Program-made: the position numbers and the translations under genes | Shown: positions 8,584 through 15,968 of the stretch, piece by piece | How the letters are laid out: the number at the start of each line of letters is the position of its first letter | How positions within the stretch are numbered: the first letter of the stretch is position 1 | From: Myxococcales bacterium UBA1660 | GTDB taxonomy: Bacteria > Myxococcota_A > Polyangia > Polyangiales > Houyiibacteriaceae | Length of the DNA: 64,000 nucleotides | Assembly: GCA_002320815.1 (NCBI GenBank) | Contig: DCLA01000036.1 | Location: forward strand, 8,323-72,322 | Direction of reading: 5' to 3' | The notes under the pieces: generated by a model | Databases searched by the model: none | What the model was told of the DNA's origin: nothing | The model's input: the letters and a program-made list of their open reading frames with translations, nothing else

Positions 8584-10368
8584 ATGCGCGCGAAGTTCAT
8601 CTGTCTCCTCGTCTCCCTCGCGGCCTGCGCGGTCGAGACCCCCGGAGCCGATCCCGCTGGGGACCTCACCTTCCCGGTGGTCACCGAGGGCTCCGTCGAG
8701 GAGGCCGCGGTCCTGGCGTTCGTCAACGACGCCGCCACCACGGTGACCGTGCTCGACGACGAGGTGCCCCTCGACGCCCGCGCGGCGACCAACCTCGTCG
8801 CCCGCCGGGACGGCGCCGACGGCGTCTGGGGGACCGCCGACGACGCGCCGTTCGTGTCCATCGCCGATCTCGACTCGGTGCCCTGGGTGGGCTCCGCGGC
8901 CATCGACGCTCTCCTGGCCCATGCCCGCGCCAACGGGTGGCTGGACGCCGGCGCCGACCAGCGCGACGCCGCCATCCTGGGCCTGGTGAACGACGCCACC
9001 ACCACCTTGGCCGTCCTCGACGACGAGGTGCCCCTCGACGCCCGCGCGGCGACGAACATCGTGGCCCACCGCGACGGCGCCGACGGCGTCTTCGGCACCG
9101 GCGACGACCGACTCTTCGCCTCCGTGGCCGAGCTGGACATGGTGCCCTACGTGGGTCCCTCGGCCCTCGATGCCCTGGCCGCCTACGCGCTGGCCCACGG
9201 CTTCGGCGACGTCACCGAGCCCCCGGCGGCGACACCCTGCGCGCTGATCTCCGAGGTCGTCGAGGCCGGCGGCAACTACAACAAGGCCGTCGAGATCACC
9301 AACTGCGGCGACGCGCCCCTGGAGCTCGCGGACCTCGGCTTCTGTCTGGTCCGCAACGACGACACCACCTGCTCGGACTCGGTCTCCGTCGGGGTGGGCA
9401 CCCTGGCCCCGGGCGCGGTCCACGTGCTCTGCCGCTCGGCCCGGGAGCACCTGAACGACCCCTTCCCGCTCCTGGCCCAGGCCTGTGACCAGGAGGTCGG
9501 CACCGCCGCCAGCTTCAACGGCGACGACCGCCTGGTGCTCTTCGCCGACACCGATCGCGACGGTTTCCTCGGCGTCGCCGATCCCCTCCTCGACGTCTTC
9601 GGCGACATGGCCCGCCGACCCACCGACACCGTGTGGGCCGACCAGCGCTTCCGCCGCTGTGATCCGGCGCCCCACGTGGCCGGCCCCTTCCGCCTCGACG
9701 GATGGACGATCACCGGCCGCTACGAGGGCAGCGTGTACGACGACCTCGGCGTCCCGCCGGTCTACGACTGCGCCGCGCCGGTCCCCGGCGCCGAGGGCGA
9801 GGACTGCACCCGGGAGGTCGGCTGCGAAGAGGGCCTGCGCTGCGAGGGCGTGCCCTTCGACGGGTCCGGCGATCTGGGGAAGTGCATCGACCCGGTCGAC
9901 GCGCCCGGCGTCGGCGACACCTGCGACCCCGCCGCGCCCTGCGCCGACGGCCAGCTCTGCGCCGGCTCGACCCTCTGGGGTAACGGCTTCTGCGTGCCCG
10001 GCTGGATGGCCGGTCGCTTCGCGAGCACCGAGACCGTCGCCATCCCGGAGACCGGCGCCGCCGAGCCCGGCCTGGTGGTCTACGGCCTGGCCACGGTGCC
10101 CATGGACATCGAGGTCGTGGTCCAGCTCGACCACCCGCGCCGCACCGATCTCCGCCTGACCTTGGTGGACCCCAACGGCAGCGAGGCCCCGCTCTGGGAC
10201 CGCACCCCCGAGCTCGAGGCCACCGACCGCAGCTTCGCCCTCGAGGGCTCCATCGCCCGCGACGACATGGTCAACGGCGAGTGGCACCTCCGGGTCGAAG
10301 ACCTGGTCAGCGGCGAGACCGGCACCCTGGAGCGCTGGTCCCTCTTCATCGTCAGCCGCTACGACTGA
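8584..10368 (+). CDS. Secreted protein: duplicated 88-aa module, lamin-tail-like domain, C-terminal P-domain
   Basis: The 594-residue protein starts at the ATG at 8584, six bases after a strong GGAGGTG. MRAKFICLLVSLAACA gives a lipobox. Residues 35-205 are two copies of an 88-residue module (VLDDEVPLDARAATN..ARRDGADG..GT.DD, then a helix-hairpin-helix-like VPWVGSAAIDALLAHA). Residues about 220-395 resemble a lamin-tail domain (ISEVVEAGGNYNKAVEITNCGD). A Cys-rich stretch follows, and the C-terminal 110 residues resemble a proprotein-convertase P-domain (LDHPRRTDLRLTLVDPNG, GEWHLRVEDLVSGETGTLERWSLFI). It is probably a surface or exported protein; no catalytic domain is visible. It ends 2 bp from a convergent gene. 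Confidence 0.85.
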   Translation: MRAKFICLLVSLAACAVETPGADPAGDLTFPVVTEGSVEEAAVLAFVNDAATTVTVLDDEVPLDARAATNLVARRDGADGVWGTADDAPFVSIADLDSVPWVGSAAIDALLAHARANGWLDAGADQRDAAILGLVNDATTTLAVLDDEVPLDARAATNIVAHRDGADGVFGTGDDRLFASVAELDMVPYVGPSALDALAAYALAHGFGDVTEPPAATPCALISEVVEAGGNYNKAVEITNCGDAPLELADLGFCLVRNDDTTCSDSVSVGVGTLAPGAVHVLCRSAREHLNDPFPLLAQACDQEVGTAASFNGDDRLVLFADTDRDGFLGVADPLLDVFGDMARRPTDTVWADQRFRRCDPAPHVAGPFRLDGWTITGRYEGSVYDDLGVPPVYDCAAPVPGAEGEDCTREVGCEEGLRCEGVPFDGSGDLGKCIDPVDAPGVGDTCDPAAPCADGQLCAGSTLWGNGFCVPGWMAGRFASTETVAIPETGAAEPGLVVYGLATVPMDIEVVVQLDHPRRTDLRLTLVDPNGSEAPLWDRTPELEATDRSFALEGSIARDDMVNGEWHLRVEDLVSGETGTLERWSLFIVSRYD

Positions 10369-10370
10369 CG

Positions 10371-11843
10371 TCAGACCATGAGCGGCTCGAGGGGCCCGCG
10401 GAACTCCGGTCGATCCCGGAGATCCCGGTCCCCGAAGAAATCGATGTCCGTCTGACCCATGGCATGGGCGATGCTCACGAGCAGCTTGTTGTGCGGCACC
10501 CGTTCGGTGCCCGCGATGTCCCGCAGCCGCAGATAGCGGCCCAGCTTCAACGTCCGCCCACCACCGCCGGCGAGGATCGCCGGGTGCCGGGTGTGCTGGT
10601 TGTCGTGCCCGTCGTGGCCGAACTCGTTGTGCCAGAACACGATGGTGTTATCGAGGACCGTCCCGCCGTTCGGGTCCAGCGGATCCACGATCGAGTCCAG
10701 CACCTCGAGGACCAGCGCGAAGTTCCCGGTCGCCCAGCGGAGCCCCGCGAGGTAGCCGCGGCGGATGGTGTCGAGCTCGGGCCCGGACGCGCCCCAGTAG
10801 CTGTGCACCAGGTCCTCGTGGAATCGGTAGGCGGCGCCAAAGAGCTCCGGCGCGCCCGATGACCGCACCTCGGGGATGTCGGTGTAGTAGTTCGGGTAGT
10901 CGTTCAGGATCTGCAGGGTCGCGCAGCGCGCGCGGCCGCAGGCGAAGGCCCGGGCGATGACCTCGGCCTGGGCGCGGGTGACCCGGCCGACCCCGGTGTG
11001 GTCGCCGACGTTCTGGCTCACCTCGGGCACGTCGGTCCCCGAGGTCTCGCAGGCCCCGACGAAGCCGCCGCCGGTGCCGCTCCCGGCGGCCGGCGTGAGG
11101 GCACCCATCGCCGCGAGGTGGCGCTGGAGCTTGTCGGCCTCGACTTCGCCGAGCCGCCCCTGGAGCGCCTCCAGCGCGCGCTGATCGTAGCCGAAGATGC
11201 GCCGCTCGCCGCTGCTGTAGTCCACGGCCGGCTCCATCGGATCCGGCGGAACGAACCCCTCGGGGAAGGCGGTGCGGAAGAGCGCGCGCGGATCCGCCTG
11301 AGGCGTCCGGAAACGCCCGGCGTCGTCGTAGCTCATGCACTTCCAGGTGCCCGTCGGCTCGACGCACGCGGTGAGCAGCGCGGGCGCGCCCAGCCGCGCG
11401 TGGAGCACGAAGTCCAGGCTGGGGTGACCGTCGAAGTTCCCCTCGCGGTTCGAGGGCGCCTGGGCGCCGGTGAGCATGGTGCCCTGCTCGTTGTGCCCGT
11501 GGTTCGTATAGAGCCCGCTGCGGGTCCCCACCTTCACGCACTGGGTGTCCAACCCGTCGAGCACGGTGATCTTGTGCCGCCAGTCCATGAGCGGCCGGAG
11601 GATCGCCATGTCGTAGTCGAAGCTCAGATCCGACAGCGGCACGTCGGTCCCGCGGGGGTCGGAGCCGTCGCTCTCGCGGGGGATCCACCAGTCGCGATCC
11701 ACGCCGTGCGGCGTGCGGATCGCCAGGAAGCGCATGGGGCCCATGGGCGGCTGGGCGCCTGCCGGGCGAATGGACGGAGCCACCGCGGCGCCGAGGGCAC
11801 CGAGACCGAGGAGGCGAGCGAAGTCGCGACGCGAGAGACTCAT
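10371..11843 (-). CDS. DUF1552-family secreted protein with Tat signal
   Basis: The 490-residue protein begins MSLSRRDFARLLGLGALGAAVAPS, a twin-arginine signal (SRRDF) followed by a hydrophobic region. The body has the DUF1552 features GVDRDWWIPRE, SLDFVLHAR, a phrase near FWHNEFGHDGHDNQHTRHPAILAG and the closing IAHAMGQTDIDFFGD. The family belongs to the alkaline-phosphatase-like secreted proteins common in planctomycetes and myxobacteria; its reaction is unknown. The start overlaps the stop of the upstream DUF1592-type gene by 4 bp (ATGA), so the two are almost certainly co-translated. Confidence 0.88.
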   Translation of the reverse strand: MSLSRRDFARLLGLGALGAAVAPSIRPAGAQPPMGPMRFLAIRTPHGVDRDWWIPRESDGSDPRGTDVPLSDLSFDYDMAILRPLMDWRHKITVLDGLDTQCVKVGTRSGLYTNHGHNEQGTMLTGAQAPSNREGNFDGHPSLDFVLHARLGAPALLTACVEPTGTWKCMSYDDAGRFRTPQADPRALFRTAFPEGFVPPDPMEPAVDYSSGERRIFGYDQRALEALQGRLGEVEADKLQRHLAAMGALTPAAGSGTGGGFVGACETSGTDVPEVSQNVGDHTGVGRVTRAQAEVIARAFACGRARCATLQILNDYPNYYTDIPEVRSSGAPELFGAAYRFHEDLVHSYWGASGPELDTIRRGYLAGLRWATGNFALVLEVLDSIVDPLDPNGGTVLDNTIVFWHNEFGHDGHDNQHTRHPAILAGGGGRTLKLGRYLRLRDIAGTERVPHNKLLVSIAHAMGQTDIDFFGDRDLRDRPEFRGPLEPLMV

Positions 11844-13420
11844 CGGGTCACCTTCCGTTCGATGAACGCGGGGTCGCGGACCAGGGCCACCAAGAGCTCC
11901 TCGAAGCTCCCGCCGCTCTCCACGAAGGCCCGGTCGGCCTCGCTCGTCCAGCGGACCGTGGCCGGGTCGCCGACGTCGGCGCCCATCAGGAAGTGCGCGA
12001 ATCGGCGCACGAGACAGCTCCGGAACGCGTGGTCCTCGGCCAGCGCCGCCGAGACGTCGACCGCGCCATCCACGGCACCGTGCCCGGGCAAGAGGATGTC
12101 GGTCTCCACCGGGCGCCCGTCATGGTCATAGGTGGTCTGCCAGGCGCCGTCGCCAGCGAAGGTCTCGAAGGCCAAACCGATGGGGTCGGCCAACCGGTGG
12201 CAGGCGCCACAGGTCGCGTCTTCGCCCCGCGCGACCACCACGTCGCGCACGCTCGCGTCGGGATCCACCAGATCCGCGAGCGCGGCCGCCAGGTCGATGT
12301 CCAGCGGCGCCACGTCGCGACACATCGCGTCGCGGAAGACCGCCATGCCGCGACGGACAACGTTGGCCTCGCCGCGCTTGCCGTGGGCCACGAGCCACGC
12401 CGCCTGGGTGAGCAGACCGCTGCGCTGGCCCTCGGCCATGGTCACCGACTGCACTCCGTCGCCGGGATGATCGACGCCGTAGTAGGCCGCGAGCTCGGGG
12501 CGGACCCAAGTCTGCGGCCGGGTCATCAGGTCGGCGAGCGTGCCGCGCTCGTCGACCACCACCCGGGAGACGAAGGTCCGATACTCCTCTTCCATCTGGG
12601 CCACCAGCGCCGGATCCAGCCCGACCTCGTTGCCCTGGGACTCGAGGGTGGCCATCTCGAGCCACTCCCAGAAGAAGCGCTGCCAAACCGGGTCGGACGA
12701 GTCCATGAGTCGCCGCGCGTGGGCTTCCCGGACATCCGGATCGGCGAGGCTCCCGGCGGCGGCCATCAGCGCGTCGTCGGGGCCGGCGTCGGTGAGCCCG
12801 AAGGAGAGCAGGCTGGCGATGGCGTAGCCGTCCAGCTCGGCGACGGATCCCTCGGCGCCCTCGGCGAGCTCGATGCGGTAGAGGAAGCTCGGCGAGAGCA
12901 GCACCGCCCGGACCAAGCCGGCGAAGGCATAGTCTGCGTCGTACTCGGCCGCGAGCTCGTCGTGGAGGGTGCGCAGCTCGGTTCGCTCGGCCGCGGTCAC
13001 GGGGCGGCGGAAGGCCTCCGCCGGGAACCACTCCAGGAACCCGTCCACACACTCGCTCGTGCCCCAGGTGTCGCCACATCGCGAAGCAGCCGGCCCGTGG
13101 GCCACCACCCACTCGCCCACCGAGCGCATGGTGTCGACGAAGCGGCCGGCGTTGCCGGTGTCGACCACCGCCGTCGCCGCGATGTTGGTCAGCCCGTGCT
13201 CGGCCGCTCCGCCCGGGAGATCCACGCTGGGGACCTCCGGCCCGAACATGCCCTCGACCTCGCCCTGGAGCTGACTCGGCGAGAGCCGCCAGATGCGGTC
13301 TTCGAAACGCGGGTCCCGCGCCTCGGCTTCGCTCTCTCCCGGGTAGCCGCCTTCGCCGATGGTCCCCTCGCACGCGACGAGACCGACGAGGAGCATGCCG
13401 GCGATGGATCTGCTGCGCAT
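11840..13420 (-). CDS. DUF1592/DUF1588/DUF1585-type secreted c-type-heme-site protein
   Basis: The 526-residue protein starts at the ATG at 13420 (MRSRSIAGMLLVGLVACEG, lipobox LVAC). The middle holds the DUF1592-type region (VLLSPSFLYRIELAEG, LASFLWE-like LMDSSDPVWQRFFWEWL). The DUF1588 region carries a CxxCH heme-attachment site (CGACHRLADPIGLAFETFAG), and a DUF1585-like end (RSCLVRRFAHFLMGAD) completes the usual order. These proteins occur paired with DUF1552 proteins, as here; the pair's function is not established. The CxxCH suggests a redox step outside the cytoplasmic membrane. Confidence 0.87.
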   Translation of the reverse strand: MRSRSIAGMLLVGLVACEGTIGEGGYPGESEAEARDPRFEDRIWRLSPSQLQGEVEGMFGPEVPSVDLPGGAAEHGLTNIAATAVVDTGNAGRFVDTMRSVGEWVVAHGPAASRCGDTWGTSECVDGFLEWFPAEAFRRPVTAAERTELRTLHDELAAEYDADYAFAGLVRAVLLSPSFLYRIELAEGAEGSVAELDGYAIASLLSFGLTDAGPDDALMAAAGSLADPDVREAHARRLMDSSDPVWQRFFWEWLEMATLESQGNEVGLDPALVAQMEEEYRTFVSRVVVDERGTLADLMTRPQTWVRPELAAYYGVDHPGDGVQSVTMAEGQRSGLLTQAAWLVAHGKRGEANVVRRGMAVFRDAMCRDVAPLDIDLAAALADLVDPDASVRDVVVARGEDATCGACHRLADPIGLAFETFAGDGAWQTTYDHDGRPVETDILLPGHGAVDGAVDVSAALAEDHAFRSCLVRRFAHFLMGADVGDPATVRWTSEADRAFVESGGSFEELLVALVRDPAFIERKVTR

Positions 13421-13537
13421 CGGTCGCCCTCCAGGGGGGGAAGGTAGCAGCGGTGGCGCGCGTTGGTCAGGGGTACGCTGGCCGGATCCTGCGCAACATC
13501 GCTCGAGATCACCGAGTCCTCGTACCATTCCGATCGC

Positions 13538-14689
13538 ATGGTTCGTGGACTCCTGCTCAGCGCCCTCCTCCTCGCCGGCTGCCAAGGCCGCCGCGCGCCG
13601 CGGGAGAACGAGGCGCTGCCCCCGGCTCCCGACCCGAGCATCATCCGGGTGGTCACCTTCAACGCCTGGGGCGTGCCCTTTCGCGATCGTCACGACGACT
13701 TGTGGGACGAGGTGGCGCCGGCGCTCCAAGCCCTGCGGCCGGACGTGGTGTTGCTCCAGGAGGTCTGGTTCGAGGACGACGCCGCCCGGCTCGCCGAGGC
13801 CTTCGCCGCCATCGGTTTGAACCATCAGATTCACCACGCCTCGGACGCGCCGCTGGCCTTCGACAGCGCGGGGTTGATGATCGCCGCGCGATGGCCGCTG
13901 CGCGACGAGCGCTTCGTGCCCTTCGCCGCCGGCCGGATCCCCGTCCGGCCCTGGCACGTGGACTGGTTCAGCGGGAAGGGGGTCCAGAGCGCCTGGATCG
14001 ATCACCCCGACGGCCCGCTGCGGGTGGCCACGGTGCACATGCAGGCCGACTACGACGGCGTGGTCTACACCGACGTGCGCGTGGCCCAGACCGCGGAGCT
14101 GGTGGCCGAGCTGCGGCCCGAGCCGGTGCACCTCCTGGCCGGGGACTTCAACAGCTTCGAGGACGAGATCGAGCACCGCGTCGTCCGCGACGCGCTGGAT
14201 CTTCACTCGGCGACCGCCCATCGGGTCGACGACATCCTGGTCGGCGACGGCGTCACCGTGGCCGGCGGGTGGTGGATGCACGCGCCGGGCGTGGATCTGG
14301 ATGGGCAGCCCTTCGCCATCTCGGACCACGCGATCCTGATCGCCGACGTCCGCCCGGGTCCCATCGCGGCGCCGGAGCGGGAACTGGATCCGACTCTGAG
14401 GGCGGACCTACGGGACTTCTTCGCCGACCGGCGATCGGAGCGCTGGTGGAAGCGGGGCGGCGGTTGGCTGGCGGTGCTCGTCGCGCTGCTGCTGGTCGCG
14501 GCCTCGGCGCGCAACCGGAGGCGCGGCGGTCGGCGCGCGGCGCGGGCCCTCTGGCTGGCGATGGCGGTGCTGGCGACCGCGGGGGCCTACCGGGGGATCA
14601 CGGTGGGCCACGCCCGGGACCGCTGGCGCGAAGGGGCCGAGTCGATCCTCTTGGGGCAGGGATCGGCGACCCCGGCCGATTCTCGGTGA
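13538..14689 (+). CDS. Lipoprotein endonuclease/exonuclease/phosphatase-family hydrolase with C-terminal membrane helices
   Basis: The 383-residue protein starts MVRGLLLSALLLAGCQG (ATG at 13538), with a lipobox. The EEP fold motifs are VVTFNAWG, DVVLLQEVW (catalytic Glu), VATVHMQADY, LLAGDFNS (catalytic Asp/Asn) and the final ISDHAIL (catalytic His). All catalytic positions appear present. Two hydrophobic helices near residues 309-323 and 338-353 would tether the C-terminus to the membrane. Likely activities are phosphodiesterase or sphingomyelinase-like cleavage outside the cytoplasm; the substrate cannot be read from sequence. It diverges from the DUF1592-type gene across 117 bp. Confidence 0.85.
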   Translation: MVRGLLLSALLLAGCQGRRAPRENEALPPAPDPSIIRVVTFNAWGVPFRDRHDDLWDEVAPALQALRPDVVLLQEVWFEDDAARLAEAFAAIGLNHQIHHASDAPLAFDSAGLMIAARWPLRDERFVPFAAGRIPVRPWHVDWFSGKGVQSAWIDHPDGPLRVATVHMQADYDGVVYTDVRVAQTAELVAELRPEPVHLLAGDFNSFEDEIEHRVVRDALDLHSATAHRVDDILVGDGVTVAGGWWMHAPGVDLDGQPFAISDHAILIADVRPGPIAAPERELDPTLRADLRDFFADRRSERWWKRGGGWLAVLVALLLVAASARNRRRGGRRAARALWLAMAVLATAGAYRGITVGHARDRWREGAESILLGQGSATPADSR

Positions 14690-14788
14690 CCTGAGCTGCA
14701 GGCGCTGCGCTTCAACTGCTGACAATCGCTAAGCTCGACGCCGCCCGAGAGACTCCGATGGACGCCGTTTCACCCGCCCGCGGGCATG

Positions 14789-14848
14789 GGCATTCGCCTT
14801 CGGCGAGGCAACCGCCTGACGGCGGGGCATCCGCCTGGCGGCGGGGCA
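14789..14848. repeat. Three tandem ~19-bp hairpin repeats
   Basis: GGCA recurs at 14789, 14807, 14826 and 14845. Each interval contains a small inverted repeat: CGCC-TTC-GGCG, CCGCC-TGAC-GGCGG and CCGCC-TGGC-GGCGG. The spacing is 18-19 bp. The array lies between the EEP gene and the SDR gene and ends 64 bp before the SDR start. It may act as a transcript-stabilising, terminating or REP-like element. Confidence 0.6.
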
Positions 14849-14912
14849 AGGGAGCAGTCCGATGAAACGCGGCCTCCGGCCGCTCTTTCATGAACTGCTA
14901 GAGTGCCCCGCG

Positions 14913-15698
14913 ATGGGACGATTCGACGGGAAAGTCGCCTGGATCACGGGCGGGGGCAGCGGCATCGGCAAGGCGCTCGCGCTGGAGTTCGCTCGCGAGG
15001 GCGCCGCGGTCGCGGTCTCCGGGCGACGCGTGGAGCGGATCGAAGAGGTGGCCCAGGAGATCGAGGCCGCCGGCGGTCGGGGCCTCGCCGTGCCCTGCGA
15101 CGTGACCGAGGACGGCGCCTGCGCGCAGGCCGTGGACACGATCGTGCGCGAGCTCGGGCGCCTGGACGTCGCGGTGGCCAACGCCGGCTTCGGGGTCGCC
15201 GGGAAGGTCACCGAACTCGACGTCGCGGCCTGGAAGCGACAGTTCGACGTGAACGTCTTCGGGCTCGTCGCGACCCTCCAGGCCGCGGTGCCCGCGCTGC
15301 GCGAGACCGACGGCCGGGTGGCGCTCCTGGGCTCGGTGATGGCGATGGTCACCGTGCCGGGCAACGGACCCTACGCCGCGAGCAAATACGCGGTGCGCGC
15401 CATCGGGCAGACGCTGTCGATGGAACTCCACGGGACCGGCATGAGCTGCACCCTGCTCCACCCGGGCTTCGTGGAGTCCGAGATCGGCCAGGTGGACAAC
15501 CAGGGTCGTCACCATGCGGACCGTAAGGATCCCCGGCCCGCCAAGCTCATGTGGCCCGCGGACAAGGCGGCGAAGAGCTGCGTGCGCGCGATCCACGCCC
15601 GCAAGCGCGAGCACGTCTTCACCGCCCACGGCAAGGTCGCCGCCTTCCTCGGCCGGCACACCCCCAGCCTCCTCCACCTCGCCGCCACCCGTTCCTGA
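14913..15698 (+). CDS. Short-chain dehydrogenase/reductase
   Basis: The 261-residue protein starts MGRFDGKVAWITGGGSGIGKA. It has the Rossmann TGxxxGIG motif, an Arg-rich GRR after beta-2 that suggests NADP preference, NAG near residue 87, the catalytic Ser in LLGSVMAM and YAASK (Tyr-x3-Lys). The length is standard for classical SDRs. The substrate is not identifiable. An in-frame ATG at 14862 would add 17 residues, but the ATG at 14913 fits the family's N-terminus better. The 3' end is followed by tandem and inverted repeats. Confidence 0.9.
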   Translation: MGRFDGKVAWITGGGSGIGKALALEFAREGAAVAVSGRRVERIEEVAQEIEAAGGRGLAVPCDVTEDGACAQAVDTIVRELGRLDVAVANAGFGVAGKVTELDVAAWKRQFDVNVFGLVATLQAAVPALRETDGRVALLGSVMAMVTVPGNGPYAASKYAVRAIGQTLSMELHGTGMSCTLLHPGFVESEIGQVDNQGRHHADRKDPRPAKLMWPADKAAKSCVRAIHARKREHVFTAHGKVAAFLGRHTPSLLHLAATRS

Positions 15699-15720
15699 CC
15701 GCCCATTCCTGACCGGAACC

Positions 15721-15752
15721 GCAAGCCCGACGGGACGCAAGCCCGAGGGGAC
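15721..15752. repeat. Two tandem 16-bp repeats
   Basis: GCAAGCCCGACGGGAC (15721-15736) is followed directly by GCAAGCCCGAGGGGAC (15737-15752), 15 of 16 identical. The second copy runs into the left arm of the 222-bp inverted-repeat element, so it may mark its insertion edge or an expanded end. Confidence 0.6.
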
Positions 15753-15968
15753 AGGTACACCCTCTTTTCGCCCCACTCTTTGCGGGCGATTCCGACCCAA
15801 CTCGACCAAGATCGTTGCGTCCCCGAATGGTGCCGTAGCCGACGAGACTCGGGGTTGGTTGGGGGGACGGCCACGCCGGTGACCCCAGCCAGGGACTCTT
15901 GGATCTTGGTCGAGTTGGATCGGAATCGCCCTATTTTACCGGGGTGAAATCAGGGTGTACCTGTCCCC
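15747..15968. repeat. 222-bp inverted-repeat (MITE/REP-like) element
   Basis: The outer arms GGGGACAGGTACACCCT (15747-15763) and its exact reverse complement (15952-15968) match over 17 bp. The inner arms 15784-15813 and 15902-15931 are reverse complements at 29 of 30 positions, and the stretches between them match partially. The central unpaired part is 15814-15901. No open reading frame is seen inside. The organisation suggests a non-autonomous mobile or REP-like element. It ends within the Kelch gene, whose TGA (15950-15952) touches the right arm. No transposase is present in the window. Confidence 0.75.

Noticed and set aside
15747..15968. Possible CRISPR-like repeat
   Set aside because: The repeat is inverted and occurs as one pair only, with no regular spacers and no cas genes in the window.
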